Shown piece after piece: positions 8,048-17,469 of a stretch of 24,343 nt of DNA (its first letter is position 1; every line of letters begins with the position of its first letter). Origin of the DNA: a virus. Position numbers and translations under genes: made by a program. The stretch lies in IMG/VR virus record IMGVR_UViG_3300027736_000243, positions 1 to 24,343 of that record; one strand, 5' to 3'. Under the pieces are notes generated by a model, which saw only the letters and a program-made list of their open reading frames with translations, was not told the origin of the DNA and did not search any database.

Positions 8048-10574
8048 TCAATATAAAGGCCGTTTGTGCATTTGCAGATGTTGTAAATGCTGAAGAAACT
8101 GCAATATTTGTATTACTTATGATACTAGAAACAGTTCTAATTATGTTATTCACAGAAACATTCGATCCAATAGTCAAAGTACCTCTTGAGTTAGACACGT
8201 TAAATTTAGTGTTTACACCAGTTATATAAATTGAACCGTTGGAAACATTTACTGTTCCGGCAATCGTGTTAGCAGAAGTTGTTGATACAGTAATTGTATT
8301 TGCATTAAAAGAGGCGTTCTCATTTAAGTCAGCATAGTTTATAAATCCAGCTGGATGCAATAGTTGTTTTAATACTTTTTTGTATTTTGTGAATTCTACG
8401 GCTGAAGAAGTTATGTATGAATAATCAACATAGTAATCTTGGCCTTGTAGTTTTCTCTCTGAGGTTGACAAAATAGAATCAGATGTTGTCCATCTTCCAG
8501 GCAAAGAAATATAAACATCTTCAATTACAGCAGATGCAGTTGCCGTACCACTACCAGAACCTGTCAAGTCTACTTGTGGAATATATTGATATCCTGTACC
8601 ACCACTTACAACTTTAATTGATATGATTTGTCCTGGTTGTGTATTTCCAATAAATGGTGTAAGTGATTCACCATCGGCCATTAATGCAGAAATTTGTACA
8701 TTCGCATTTACTCCAGCAGTTGATGATACAGTTATTGTTGGAAAATTATTTTGTGTATAACCTTGGCCACCAATTAAGTAGTCTCCATACTTACCAACTT
8801 TCTTACCAGTTGAAGTAGCTGTCCAATTCACATTTACATTTGCATAGGTAGTATTTGAAATTGCATTAATATATCTTGATTCATTATTGATTGTGATTCT
8901 ATCACCAACTCTAATTTGTGTACCAAATTGTGTTCCTGTACCTACGATGAACGGACTGTTGTTAGTTACATTTGCCGTACCAGAAACTCTAGATGGTTGA
9001 ATTTCAATTTGAGTAATTGTTCCATTTGCGTTGACTGCTTTAACTGCTGCAGCTGCACCTCTTCCATTTGTTCCCACAGGATTAGAACCAAATGTAATCT
9101 CATCACCAACTTGATATCCTGTTCCACCATTGTTGATTTTAATTCTACCTACTGACTTGAAATTTTTAATGGCAAAAGAATTACTATTTGCCGTAAACAA
9201 TGGCGAGTTAGCATCTAGCGTTGGGGAAATTGCAGTCGATGTATTTGAGTATAGAACAATGACATTTGATATTGGGCCTAAACTTGTGAACGTGTAATAA
9301 CTCAATGCATCAGCAATAACTGTTGAAACATTTTCACCAGCAGTAATTACTGTTGCAGGAAATCCATAATCAGCAGCAGAAATTAATGTATTTGCATATG
9401 TTGAAATGGCATCATTAGATACAGTATAAGTATTTGAAGTTGAATTTGCACTACCTGTTGTATCCGTAGCGTCAATGGCAAGGTCAAGTGCAAACGGAGA
9501 AATACCAGAAACTGTAATATCACCATTAAGTTCAAATCCTGCACCGCCATAATTTACAACGATGCCATCAATATATCCTTCAACAATATCATCAACTTGA
9601 GCAGAAGCATCTGTTACTGCTCCACCACCAGTTACAATGACAACATCTCCTACATTATAACTTGACCCACCATTGATGACATTAATTCTATTGACGATTG
9701 AAAATGTATCAGCTCTTAAAGTTATTAAGGCATCATTATCATCAATAATTGTAGCTTGAATTTCTTCACCGCCAGAAAATGTTCCTACTAATGTTTTATC
9801 ACTAATAAACAATTCAAATGGAAAACCAAGATTCAATCGGTCAGTAATAATTCTCTTTACAGATTTTTCAACAATTGCGGTTGCACCAGAAGTAACACCT
9901 GTAACTTGCCTATTTTTAAGCAAAGCAATATCAAAATTTGTATATATTACCTTAACTTCTGAATTTGCAGCCGGTGCAGTATTAAAAACTAATTTTTTAG
10001 ATTCTTTACGAATATAATAATCTGTGGTGATTGTTTTTAAGACTCCACTTACATAAACTTCTATTTCATCAGTATTAACTTGTTGTGCTAAAGAAAAACT
10101 TGTGTTACCTGTTGCGGTATAAACACTTCTTACATCGGTATCAATTCTAAGAATATTATCAACTGTCCATTTACCATCAGAGGCTCTGAGAACATTATTT
10201 TTTGGATAGATTAATTCTAGTTCTTCAGAAAATAACATTCTGAATAAAAGTTTAAAAGACCCTTCTGATCCTTTAGAGAGATATATGGGTAAAACATTCT
10301 TAATTAAAAATGCTTTATCTACAGTTACATCTTTAGGTAAATATGTAGCAAACGAATTGAAAAATTGTTGTTCAAAATCTTCTATTGAATCATCAACATC
10401 TGAAAGGTTTCTTAAATCTTTTGATGCTGAGATTAAATCATTTATTTGAGTGCCTTGTTTTGTTTCAAGGTATTCATAATAAGCTTCCAAAAATGTAATG
10501 AACAGAGGATATTCGTCCCGAACAAATTCGGGAACCTGACGATTAATCAGTAAAGAAACTTTGTTATCAGACAT
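8043..10574 (-). CDS. Baseplate wedge structural protein in gene 7 position
   Basis: An 843-aa protein lying exactly between gp6 and gp8, where T4 encodes wedge protein gp7 (1032 aa). The N-terminal ~120 residues are the conserved part, with 'VPEFVRDEYPLFITFLEAYYEYLE' around residues 14-37 and 'LPIYLSKGSEGSFKLLFRMLF' around 89-110, a region I associate with a conserved structural protein of T4-like phages of aquatic bacteria. The middle (about 290-690) carries at least four glycine-rich beta repeats (GGSSY, GGAGF, GGTGY twice), and the C-terminal part has 'LLHPAGFINYADLNE', a common phrase in such proteins. Start and gp6 stop share one base (TAATG), implying translational coupling. Assignment to the gp7 role is inferred from synteny; clear homology to T4 gp7 is not evident by eye. 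Confidence 0.75.
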   Translation of the reverse strand: MSDNKVSLLINRQVPEFVRDEYPLFITFLEAYYEYLETKQGTQINDLISASKDLRNLSDVDDSIEDFEQQFFNSFATYLPKDVTVDKAFLIKNVLPIYLSKGSEGSFKLLFRMLFSEELELIYPKNNVLRASDGKWTVDNILRIDTDVRSVYTATGNTSFSLAQQVNTDEIEVYVSGVLKTITTDYYIRKESKKLVFNTAPAANSEVKVIYTNFDIALLKNRQVTGVTSGATAIVEKSVKRIITDRLNLGFPFELFISDKTLVGTFSGGEEIQATIIDDNDALITLRADTFSIVNRINVINGGSSYNVGDVVIVTGGGAVTDASAQVDDIVEGYIDGIVVNYGGAGFELNGDITVSGISPFALDLAIDATDTTGSANSTSNTYTVSNDAISTYANTLISAADYGFPATVITAGENVSTVIADALSYYTFTSLGPISNVIVLYSNTSTAISPTLDANSPLFTANSNSFAIKNFKSVGRIKINNGGTGYQVGDEITFGSNPVGTNGRGAAAAVKAVNANGTITQIEIQPSRVSGTANVTNNSPFIVGTGTQFGTQIRVGDRITINNESRYINAISNTTYANVNVNWTATSTGKKVGKYGDYLIGGQGYTQNNFPTITVSSTAGVNANVQISALMADGESLTPFIGNTQPGQIISIKVVSGGTGYQYIPQVDLTGSGSGTATASAVIEDVYISLPGRWTTSDSILSTSERKLQGQDYYVDYSYITSSAVEFTKYKKVLKQLLHPAGFINYADLNENASFNANTITVSTTSANTIAGTVNVSNGSIYITGVNTKFNVSNSRGTLTIGSNVSVNNIIRTVSSIISNTNIAVSSAFTTSANAQTAFILI

Positions 10575-12631
10575 TAAATTGCAGAGAGTTCGGTGGTTAT
10601 AGAAGTTGTATCAGTATCATCAATAGATATGATTGTGTTCTTTGCTGTTTTTACAATACCTTTTCCTGATTCAATAGTCAATCTAATTAATCCATCTGTA
10701 GGAACAACAGATAATATTCTCACATCATTTATGGTAATTGTTCCTGTAACATAATTGATTGTTCCGATTTGTTCATTGATTGTTTGTTTTTCTGCATTGT
10801 CATCATAATAAATTGTTCTCAGATAACCAAACTTACCATCTAACACAGCAGACCCAGCAGCACCATATCCACTACCACCAGTAATTGTAACGATGGCTCT
10901 GGTGTAGTTAATTCCTCGATTTGTTAATGCAATACTTTGTATTTTTCCGTTTACAATTACTGCCGTTGCAACAGCACCAGTACCGTCACCGGTAATTGTT
11001 ATTGTTGGTGTTTCTGTATATCCAGTTCCTGCGTTTGTAACTTGTATCTCAGAAATGCCGGTAAATGACTCAGGTACTTCTTCAAACAAAACAGTTTTTA
11101 TTGCACCAGCAGAATCATAAATTCTAAACTCAGAAGAAGTTAATTTATTTGTTGTTGTTCCACGATTTAACGGCGCATTAAAATTAATTGTATATGTTGT
11201 TGATGCACCCAAAGTAGGTTCAAATCTTTTCTGTAAATATAATTTTGTTTCAGAACCACTAATAGCATTTAAATCAACACCATCAACACTATCTTGTAAT
11301 TTTGAAAGAACGAAAGTTGATCCAAATTTATTTAAGTTTGTATTTCTATACAAAAGTATAGCATTTCTTATTGAAGATTTGAGTGCTTCAGCTGTTTGAG
11401 TAGTTTTATTTGTATTGTATTCAACATAATTTTCAATTAATAGGTACAAGTATTCAGGATCCCGAATGATTGTATCAACAGAAACAATTGATTTTGGTTT
11501 AATAATTTCATCAATAATTCTTTGTTTTTCTGTTTCTGAAATATAATAGTTTTCTTTTGGCTTCAGAGACACTAAAACTTTTCCATATACTGGTGGAACT
11601 TCTTCTTCACCACCCCATACCGAAATAGAATCGATTGATGGGTAATTTCTTTTTAAATATGATTCATAATCTTTTGTTGTAATCAAACGATTTTGTGTGG
11701 TAAACTGTGCAGCTGCACCAAATTTAATATCATCAACAGATTCTCTCTCTGCACCACCAGATGCCGCTGAAACAGGAGTAATTGTGAAATTGGTTAGAGT
11801 TGCAGCCAAACTGTCAGTTAAAGTCAATGCAGCAACAAAATTATTTGCTTTGTTTGCAGTTGTTCCATTAGTTAACAAATATCTCACAGAAATAATACCA
11901 CCATCAGGAATACTTTCTCCGACTATATCATTTCCAAAATAGATTTGATACTGACCATTTTTTGATTCTTGTAAATAATAAACCGCAGAAGTAGAGTCAA
12001 CATCTAAAATATCTGTAACTAAATTATAAACTGTAACTGCGGTAGATATTGATGATGGTGATACGGTAACTTTAATTGTTGTTGTATCAATATTGCTATC
12101 TGGTAATGTAAATACTTGTTTTGGATTTGTGGCTTGATTATGTGTGAAACTATAAGTTATTAGTTGACCTTCATAAATGTCAAGATTTTCAAAATAATAT
12201 GAACTATTTGCTTTTGTTACTGTTGTATCTTCTAAGACAACAAAGTTATAAACTTTACTGTCAATTTGATTTGATAGAAAAGAATATCCTGAAGGTATGG
12301 TTAATGTTCCAGCAGTACTTGTCGCAGCAGTAACCAAAAAATTAATGGTTGCAATTGGCGCTCTCGTTGAATATGGAACATATCCCAAAGACTTAGCATG
12401 GGACACAACTGAATCTCGCAACAATGCGGTATCCATAAATGATTCATTTGCGACCATATTGAGATAATAGCCATTATAATGTGTATTATATGCTAAAACA
12501 TCAAGCAATACTGAAAGGCCAGAACCTTCAAAATCATAGTCTGTAAATTCAGATTGTTGGTTTAAAAATGTTCTTAAATTTGTCTTGATTGTATCAAAAT
12601 CAAGTTCTGTTACTCTTAAGCGGTCTGCCAT
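10574..12631 (-). CDS. 6: Baseplate wedge subunit gp6
   Basis: A 685-aa protein close to T4 gp6 (660 aa). The N-terminus 'LRVTELDFDTIKTNLRTFL' followed by 'LDVLAYNTHYNGYYLNMVANE' and 'SLGYVPYSTRAP' (residues 1-100) is the gp6/baseplate J-like signature. 'GGAERESVDDIKFGAAAQF' and 'RLITTKDYESYLKRNYP' in the middle match the conserved J-like core. gp6 dimers form the inner ring of the baseplate and hold the wedges together with gp25 and gp53. A glycine-rich GTGY repeat (about residues 527-600) interrupts the C-terminal region and resembles repeats in the next three genes. The ATG lies 1 nt after the gp25 stop (TAATATG), so the two are probably translationally coupled. Confidence 0.93.
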   Translation of the reverse strand: MADRLRVTELDFDTIKTNLRTFLNQQSEFTDYDFEGSGLSVLLDVLAYNTHYNGYYLNMVANESFMDTALLRDSVVSHAKSLGYVPYSTRAPIATINFLVTAATSTAGTLTIPSGYSFLSNQIDSKVYNFVVLEDTTVTKANSSYYFENLDIYEGQLITYSFTHNQATNPKQVFTLPDSNIDTTTIKVTVSPSSISTAVTVYNLVTDILDVDSTSAVYYLQESKNGQYQIYFGNDIVGESIPDGGIISVRYLLTNGTTANKANNFVAALTLTDSLAATLTNFTITPVSAASGGAERESVDDIKFGAAAQFTTQNRLITTKDYESYLKRNYPSIDSISVWGGEEEVPPVYGKVLVSLKPKENYYISETEKQRIIDEIIKPKSIVSVDTIIRDPEYLYLLIENYVEYNTNKTTQTAEALKSSIRNAILLYRNTNLNKFGSTFVLSKLQDSVDGVDLNAISGSETKLYLQKRFEPTLGASTTYTINFNAPLNRGTTTNKLTSSEFRIYDSAGAIKTVLFEEVPESFTGISEIQVTNAGTGYTETPTITITGDGTGAVATAVIVNGKIQSIALTNRGINYTRAIVTITGGSGYGAAGSAVLDGKFGYLRTIYYDDNAEKQTINEQIGTINYVTGTITINDVRILSVVPTDGLIRLTIESGKGIVKTAKNTIISIDDTDTTSITTELSAI

Positions 12632-12632
12632 A

Positions 12633-13037
12633 TTATCTAATCCGTTCTAGGAAAAAATTAATTGTAATTGGGTCTGGATTGTTTATCACAAAAAATTCCA
12701 GTCTAATTTTATATCCATTTTCATCAGGTGAAGGAATTGCAGTAGTAGAAGATATTTGAACTCTAGGTTCAAAATTATTAATAGTTTCTTCTATTTCTCG
12801 TTCAATTTGAGCTGCTAATATAACATCAACATTTTCAAACAATAATCTACGGATATTTGATCCGACTTCTGGTTGAAATGGTCGTTCAAAATGGTTAGTT
12901 AAAATTAAATTTTTAACTGAATTGATTACCGCATACTCTGCTTTGTATGTGTTTATGTCTTTGCGAATTGGATGAATTGCAAAATTCAAATCCAAATCTA
13001 CAAAATTTCGTGTGGAATCTATATTTACTGTTGCCAT
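12633..13037 (-). CDS. 25: Baseplate wedge subunit gp25
   Basis: A 134-aa protein, the same size as T4 gp25 (132 aa), of the gpW/gp25 family. It shows 'FVDLDLNFAIHPIRKDI' at the N-terminus and the family motif 'ERPFQPEVGSNIRRLLFE' at about residues 51-68, then 'IEREIEETINNFEPRV' . gp25 nucleates sheath polymerisation at the baseplate and forms the wedge core with gp6 and gp53. Genes 25 and 6 are adjacent in most T4-like phages of aquatic bacteria, as here. It starts 12 nt after the gp5 stop; instead of a clear SD the start is preceded by GATAAATA and GAAA. Confidence 0.93.
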   Translation of the reverse strand: MATVNIDSTRNFVDLDLNFAIHPIRKDINTYKAEYAVINSVKNLILTNHFERPFQPEVGSNIRRLLFENVDVILAAQIEREIEETINNFEPRVQISSTTAIPSPDENGYKIRLEFFVINNPDPITINFFLERIR

Positions 13038-13041
13038 TTTC

Positions 13042-13049
13042 TATTTATC
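13042..13049 (-). promoter_or_regulatory. GATAAATA box before gp25
   Basis: Minus-strand GATAAATA, one mismatch from the T4 late promoter consensus, lies 4 nt before the gp25 ATG and directly after the gp5 stop codon. The same box with the same spacing precedes the gene at 17919. It may be a late promoter giving a leaderless message or an A/U-rich translation element; both are inference. Confidence 0.3.
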
Positions 13050-14117
13050 TCATCCACCGATAACAACTGTTGCAGAACCGGTTTCAATTATGTTAGTTCC
13101 TGCACTATTAGTATCATTAGGTCCACCTGTTCCTTGGTCTCCAGTATCAGCCGTATCACCAATACGAGCTGCGCCGTTTGTGCCATCATTCAAATCTATT
13201 AGTGGTGCGTTAAGTTTCATATTTCCAGTAGAACGAATATTGCAAGTCCCATCTACATTCATATCAAAGTTACCTTGCACATATAATTCTGCATCACCTT
13301 GAATTGTGACTTGGCATTTACCCATAATGTAAACTTTGTCATCACCCATAATAATTTTATAATTATCTTTGGTAACTTTCTCTACCTTATCACCATTCGG
13401 AAACCATTCTTGAAAAGAACCATTTCTATGTGCCAAATGAATTCTCTCTGCTTCTGGAGTATCATCAAATTCTAATAGATGACCAGATTCAGTCTCAACA
13501 ACATTATTATATGGATAAACTGTATTATAAAGTGTTTCTGGTTCATCCCATGTATCACTTACAGTTTCAACTCCAGTTACAAGATTATCTTTTCGTTCTT
13601 GTATAAAAGTTTTTGTTATTGATGCGGCATCATTTCTTGCAATACGAGAAGTTGATGGTTCATCTAAAATTTTTGGATATGATTCTGATTGGTCTCTTTC
13701 AACAATTTCTATTCCAGTACCATCAGTATTATATGTTTTCTCTTTTGGAGTTTTTGGTGCAGAAGCTAATTCAGTTGCAGTTCTTGGGTCTGCAAATGCT
13801 TGTTGTGGATTTGCAGCCTTCAAAGGAATATTAGGTAAAATTCCCATCATCACACGCTCTTGTGCATTTTCTCCGTCAATGAAGAAACCTATGACCATGT
13901 CGCCTTCTTTTGGTGCATAAACTTCTGTTCCATTTACTGGTAACAAAGGTTTGGCCCAAGGCAAGTCTTTTGTTGGCAAATGCATTTTATTATCGGCATC
14001 CCATCCAACACAACGAACTTGGCATTGACCCAACTTCAATGGGTCATTTCTATTTTCAACGACTCCAGTCCACCAAATGAATCCGTTTTTACCAGCAAAG
14101 TCTTTATCTTTTTCCAT
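13050..14117 (-). CDS. 5: Baseplate central spike gp5, without lysozyme domain
   Basis: A 355-aa protein. Residues about 12-98 form the OB-fold of gp5-type spikes ('FIWWTGVVENRNDPLKLGQC', 'RCVGWDADNK', 'GDMVIGFFIDGENAQERVMM'). The C-terminal part (about 215-320) has alternating short strands ('YKIIMGDDKVYIMGKC', 'QGDAELYVQGNFDMNVDG') expected of the trimeric beta-helix that forms the membrane-piercing needle, followed by a Gly-rich tail. T4 gp5 is 575 aa and has a T4-lysozyme domain between these parts; here residues ~100-215 are a polar linker without the lysozyme catalytic pattern. So this is a spike protein without visible muramidase. It follows the gp27-like hub gene (TGATATG) as expected for gp27-gp5 partners. 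Confidence 0.85.
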   Translation of the reverse strand: MEKDKDFAGKNGFIWWTGVVENRNDPLKLGQCQVRCVGWDADNKMHLPTKDLPWAKPLLPVNGTEVYAPKEGDMVIGFFIDGENAQERVMMGILPNIPLKAANPQQAFADPRTATELASAPKTPKEKTYNTDGTGIEIVERDQSESYPKILDEPSTSRIARNDAASITKTFIQERKDNLVTGVETVSDTWDEPETLYNTVYPYNNVVETESGHLLEFDDTPEAERIHLAHRNGSFQEWFPNGDKVEKVTKDNYKIIMGDDKVYIMGKCQVTIQGDAELYVQGNFDMNVDGTCNIRSTGNMKLNAPLIDLNDGTNGAARIGDTADTGDQGTGGPNDTNSAGTNIIETGSATVVIGG

Positions 14118-14118
14118 A

Positions 14119-15453
14119 TCAATACTCTAAAACTTCTTTCACTTGATTTACACTTGCTTGTGGAATGAAAGGTACATTTTGTGATGTTGTTGCAACTTCA
14201 ATAATTGTTTCATGTTTATCAAAACCAATCATATGCCTAGTTGCAATAATCAAATACTTACCACTTATAGATTCATCTGAATTTTCTCCACCTTTTTCTT
14301 TTTTACCAAAATTAGGTGCAATAACATTCACATTAAAACCAGAAGTCAAATTGAAATTACCAGGCATTGTTAACTTAATTCTTCTACTCATCAAATTGGC
14401 CAAAATTGATTTTCTTTGTAACAAATATGATTCTGTATTATCTTGTTTACTTAATGTTGTTGGTGCATTTTGTTTAATGTAAGCACTAAATTGTTTTGCG
14501 GCACTAAAGAAACTTACTGTTTGTTTTGAATCAAACATTTCGGTACTATCTTTACCATCACGGTTTGGTATAGCAGACATAGTTGGATTTTCATTTGCAT
14601 GTTTCATGGAAGAAAACACATCTCCAAAACTGACATTCTTTTTAGTGATTGAACCTGTTGTTGGATCAAAACCAACAAATTTTCCAGCATTAACACCAGA
14701 CCTTGCTTTTTCCATACCATCAGTTTGGGCAACAACCTCTAATGACCTTGCACTACTGATTTCAGATATTGGATTTCCACCTTCTTGATTTTTTGGCTCA
14801 AATCTGATATCAAGCAAATCAGGCTTGGTTAATAAATTTGAAAGAGTTGCAAAATTGTATCCCAATATATTTTGATAGAATACAAAATTTGGTGATTGTT
14901 TAATATCAACGGCACGTTTTGCACACCACTCAATTGCATCTAATGGTCTTAAATTTGGTATTGTAACATTTCTAATACCATAAGATACATCAAAAACACC
15001 TCCAGAATTGTTATTTGAAATTTTTAAATAGTCCAAAAGAATCTTTTGAATTACTTGAGTGTATGTTAAATCATAAGATTGAGTAACTTTTTGTTGGTCA
15101 GAATACATTAATTCATCTGATACAAAATTTAAAACAAATGATTCACTATTTTGATTTTCATTTTTTCTATTAGATTGTTTATACACACGAAATGATTTTT
15201 TAAAAACTGCAACATCAGAGTTTTTATCTTTTGCAATATCCATTAATATAGATTCAGAACCGTCAAAAATTAATTTTGAAGACAATCCATTTGAATCTCG
15301 GATAAGTATGTTTCCTGTCATAACAGGGCTTAATAAACTATCAAAGATATTAATTTCTTCATATATGTTGGAGATATCAATATTACCACCTTTAGTAACA
15401 AGAATCAACTCATTAATATGAAATTGCGTTGACCGTTTAATGGCAAGTGTCAT
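14119..15453 (-). CDS. gp27-like baseplate hub protein
   Basis: A 444-aa protein directly upstream of gp5 in the operon. The N-terminus ('INIFDSLLSPVMTGNILIRD') followed by 'FRVYKQSNR...SFVLNFVSDE' resembles the first hub domain of tail hub proteins, and the C-terminal 'MPGNFNLTSGFNVNVIAP' with 'YLIIATRHMIGFDKHETIIE' parallels the end of T4 gp27, where a loaded-sugar-like domain closes the ring. gp27 trimers sit under the tube and bind gp5, and the neighbour gene is gp5. Length (T4 gp27 is 391 aa) and order support the call, but sequence identity to T4 is low. Start and gp53 stop overlap by one base (TAATG). Confidence 0.7.
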   Translation of the reverse strand: MTLAIKRSTQFHINELILVTKGGNIDISNIYEEINIFDSLLSPVMTGNILIRDSNGLSSKLIFDGSESILMDIAKDKNSDVAVFKKSFRVYKQSNRKNENQNSESFVLNFVSDELMYSDQQKVTQSYDLTYTQVIQKILLDYLKISNNNSGGVFDVSYGIRNVTIPNLRPLDAIEWCAKRAVDIKQSPNFVFYQNILGYNFATLSNLLTKPDLLDIRFEPKNQEGGNPISEISSARSLEVVAQTDGMEKARSGVNAGKFVGFDPTTGSITKKNVSFGDVFSSMKHANENPTMSAIPNRDGKDSTEMFDSKQTVSFFSAAKQFSAYIKQNAPTTLSKQDNTESYLLQRKSILANLMSRRIKLTMPGNFNLTSGFNVNVIAPNFGKKEKGGENSDESISGKYLIIATRHMIGFDKHETIIEVATTSQNVPFIPQASVNQVKEVLEY

Positions 15454-16100
15454 TATTTAATCACTCTTTTAAATTCTTTTTCAATTTGAGGCACAAATTC
15501 GGGTTTTAGTAAATTGATATTTCTTTTATCTTCATTCAGTCCCATTTCATAATCATAATAAGTTTTCTTTGATTTTGTGACTGTTTGAGTTATTACATCA
15601 CCGCTTTGCAATGTAACTGATGACGATGAGGTTGCCACATTTACATATGTATTTGCATCAACTTGAATAGTTTCAACAATTGATTTGTTATCAATATTTG
15701 TTCTGGTTACAATTTTATAATATGATTGAACATTATTAACACTCATTGCCCATGCAAGTCCAGTTTGAACTGTTGTATTTGCGGCACCATTTGCAGTATA
15801 CTTTGTATCAACAAATTTAATAAAATTTTCATATCTTAAAGGCCAATCAAATTGTGGATCAATTATATCATTAAACATTAAAACAATCCAATGTCTTTCT
15901 GGATTGTCATAATACTTATGAGCAATAATTTCAGGTGTATCGGTATCTTGTATTGAATATTTGTAAAATGCTGCAGAATTATCTTTAAGTTTTTGTTCAA
16001 ATCCAAATCGTGAAATAATATTTGTTACAGTATCTAAACCTGAAGAATTTGTGTTTGCAGTATAAACTGTTTTTGGAAAGTAATTAAAAAATCTAGCCAT
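15453..16100 (-). CDS. 53: Baseplate wedge subunit gp53
   Basis: A 215-aa protein (T4 gp53 is 196 aa). The N-terminal 'FFNYFPKTVY' and the central LysM-like segment 'YSIQDTDTPEIIAHKYY' followed by 'DNPERHWIVLMFNDIIDPQFDWPL' (about residues 46-90) are characteristic of gp53. gp53 clamps adjacent wedges through gp6 and gp25 when six wedges close round the hub. The C-terminus (about 180-215) 'YYDYEMGLNEDKRNINLLKPE' is also typical. Five bases separate it from the gp48 stop; no strong SD is visible, so coupling to gp48 translation is likely. Confidence 0.92.
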   Translation of the reverse strand: MARFFNYFPKTVYTANTNSSGLDTVTNIISRFGFEQKLKDNSAAFYKYSIQDTDTPEIIAHKYYDNPERHWIVLMFNDIIDPQFDWPLRYENFIKFVDTKYTANGAANTTVQTGLAWAMSVNNVQSYYKIVTRTNIDNKSIVETIQVDANTYVNVATSSSSVTLQSGDVITQTVTKSKKTYYDYEMGLNEDKRNINLLKPEFVPQIEKEFKRVIK

Positions 16101-16105
16101 AATTG

Positions 16106-17443
16106 TTAACCACCATTACTGTTACCCATTGCATCAACATTACTAAAAGTTGATACATCGGCTGAAAATGTTTTTGATGTTGAATTTTTATCTTTGCGAC
16201 CAGAAGATTTGAAATCGTCTTTTGTGAGGAAAGTTGTTTCTTTAAACTGTAACATCAATTGAATTGCAACTGGCATACCTGTTCTGCCTAGTGCAGGTTT
16301 GGTTTCACCAGGCACTTCATATGCGGTGAATCCATTTGGTGTATAGTTAACATCTATTTGTGTTAATACTGTAGTTGCAATTGCAGGAATATTAGGATTC
16401 ATTGAACCTGCATAATAGAATTTAATATCAAACTCAGAAGGAGGAATTAAAAAACCTTCCGCACCTTTAACTAATTCTGGTGCTTGATGAAATCTAAATC
16501 TTTCAATAATGCGCTGAACTTCAAGTGCCTCTCTTTCATCTCTTGGATAAAATGTAAACTCAAATTGAAATGACCTAAATCCCGGTGATGAATATACCAT
16601 TTCCAACATCGGGTTTCTAACTGTACCTGTTGCGGCTTGAAATCCTAATTGTGCAGTTTGAGCACCAGCAAGACCTCCAATTGCACCGGCAATCGCAGAA
16701 GCTCCTTCTAGTCCAGCAGTTGTACCGGCAGATTTTAAAACTGCACCGGCTTTACCCATTGCACCTTCACCACCTTTGAAAGCATCTATCAAAGAAGAAC
16801 CTGCGGCTAATACTTTACCACCTAATTCGTTACCTAATTGCAAATCACTATATGATTGTGTATATGAATAATTGAGTGTATCCGGCATATACAAAGCAAT
16901 TGCATCAGTTGTCAACTCTGTTGTTTTTAACAGACTTTTATTTGTAATTGCTTTTATTGAAGTGTCAATGTGAGCACTTGTTGATGCAGAGTCACCACCT
17001 ACGGATAAACTTGCTTTAGAAAAAACATTATCAATACTATCAGCAAGACCTCCTGCAGCTTTACCTAAAGCACCAGTGAGTCCTTTTAATGCACCATTTG
17101 TTTGAGCATTCAATTGTGCCAAACCACTATTGACTTTTCCTAAAATTTCTTGTCCTAATTTTTGGCCACCACCACTTAATATTCCACTAATCGGATTTAC
17201 AGTTGATCCAGAACCAGCATAATCAGATGCTTTAAAATCGGTAGCTTTAGTATATTTGAATTGTGTTGCTTTCTGTGCTTTAATGTAAAACACCATATAA
17301 TGTGATTTATCTGCACTACCAACATCTAATGGATATTTTAAAGTTGAAGTTTGGAATTGATTGCCAACTAAAGCGGCTAAAGGACCTTTTGATGGAGAAG
17401 TTCCTTTATTAAAAGTTATGTCTGAAAGACCAAAAAGTGCCAT
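16106..17443 (-). CDS. 48: Baseplate tail-tube cap gp48
   Basis: A 445-aa protein, first gene of the minus-strand operon. The C-terminal third ('FRSFQFEFTFYPRDEREALE' near 290, 'IPPSEFDIKFYYAG', and a final 'QLMLQFKETTFLTKDDF') has the tube-like fold expected of gp48, which sits on the hub and begins the tail tube together with gp54. T4 gp48 is 364 aa; the extra length is an Ala/Gly-rich region of amphipathic character at about 85-140 and 205-275 (for example 'AGAVLKSAGTTAGLEGASAI'). The start is supported by a well-placed SD (AGGA, 5 nt spacer) that forms half of a palindrome shared with the opposite strand. Confidence 0.85.
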   Translation of the reverse strand: MALFGLSDITFNKGTSPSKGPLAALVGNQFQTSTLKYPLDVGSADKSHYMVFYIKAQKATQFKYTKATDFKASDYAGSGSTVNPISGILSGGGQKLGQEILGKVNSGLAQLNAQTNGALKGLTGALGKAAGGLADSIDNVFSKASLSVGGDSASTSAHIDTSIKAITNKSLLKTTELTTDAIALYMPDTLNYSYTQSYSDLQLGNELGGKVLAAGSSLIDAFKGGEGAMGKAGAVLKSAGTTAGLEGASAIAGAIGGLAGAQTAQLGFQAATGTVRNPMLEMVYSSPGFRSFQFEFTFYPRDEREALEVQRIIERFRFHQAPELVKGAEGFLIPPSEFDIKFYYAGSMNPNIPAIATTVLTQIDVNYTPNGFTAYEVPGETKPALGRTGMPVAIQLMLQFKETTFLTKDDFKSSGRKDKNSTSKTFSADVSTFSNVDAMGNSNGG

Positions 17444-17448
17444 GATTG

Positions 17449-17458
17449 TCCTATAGGA
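17449..17458. promoter_or_regulatory. Palindromic Shine-Dalgarno element between divergent operons
   Basis: TCCTATAGGA is a perfect palindrome, so both strands carry AGGA. On the minus strand it is 5 nt before the gp48 ATG, an ideal spacing. On the plus strand it is about 16 nt before the gp4 ATG, too far to be optimal. Confidence 0.55.
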
Positions 17459-17460
17459 GT

Positions 17461-17468
17461 TATAGATA
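17461..17468 (+). promoter_or_regulatory. TATAGATA box before gp4
   Basis: TATAGATA, one mismatch from the T4 late consensus TATAAATA, ends 6 nt before the gp4 ATG, the same spacing as the TATAAATA before gp8. It is the only promoter-like element I see for the plus-strand operon in the short divergent gap. Activity is inferred. Confidence 0.35.
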
Positions 17469-17469
17469 G

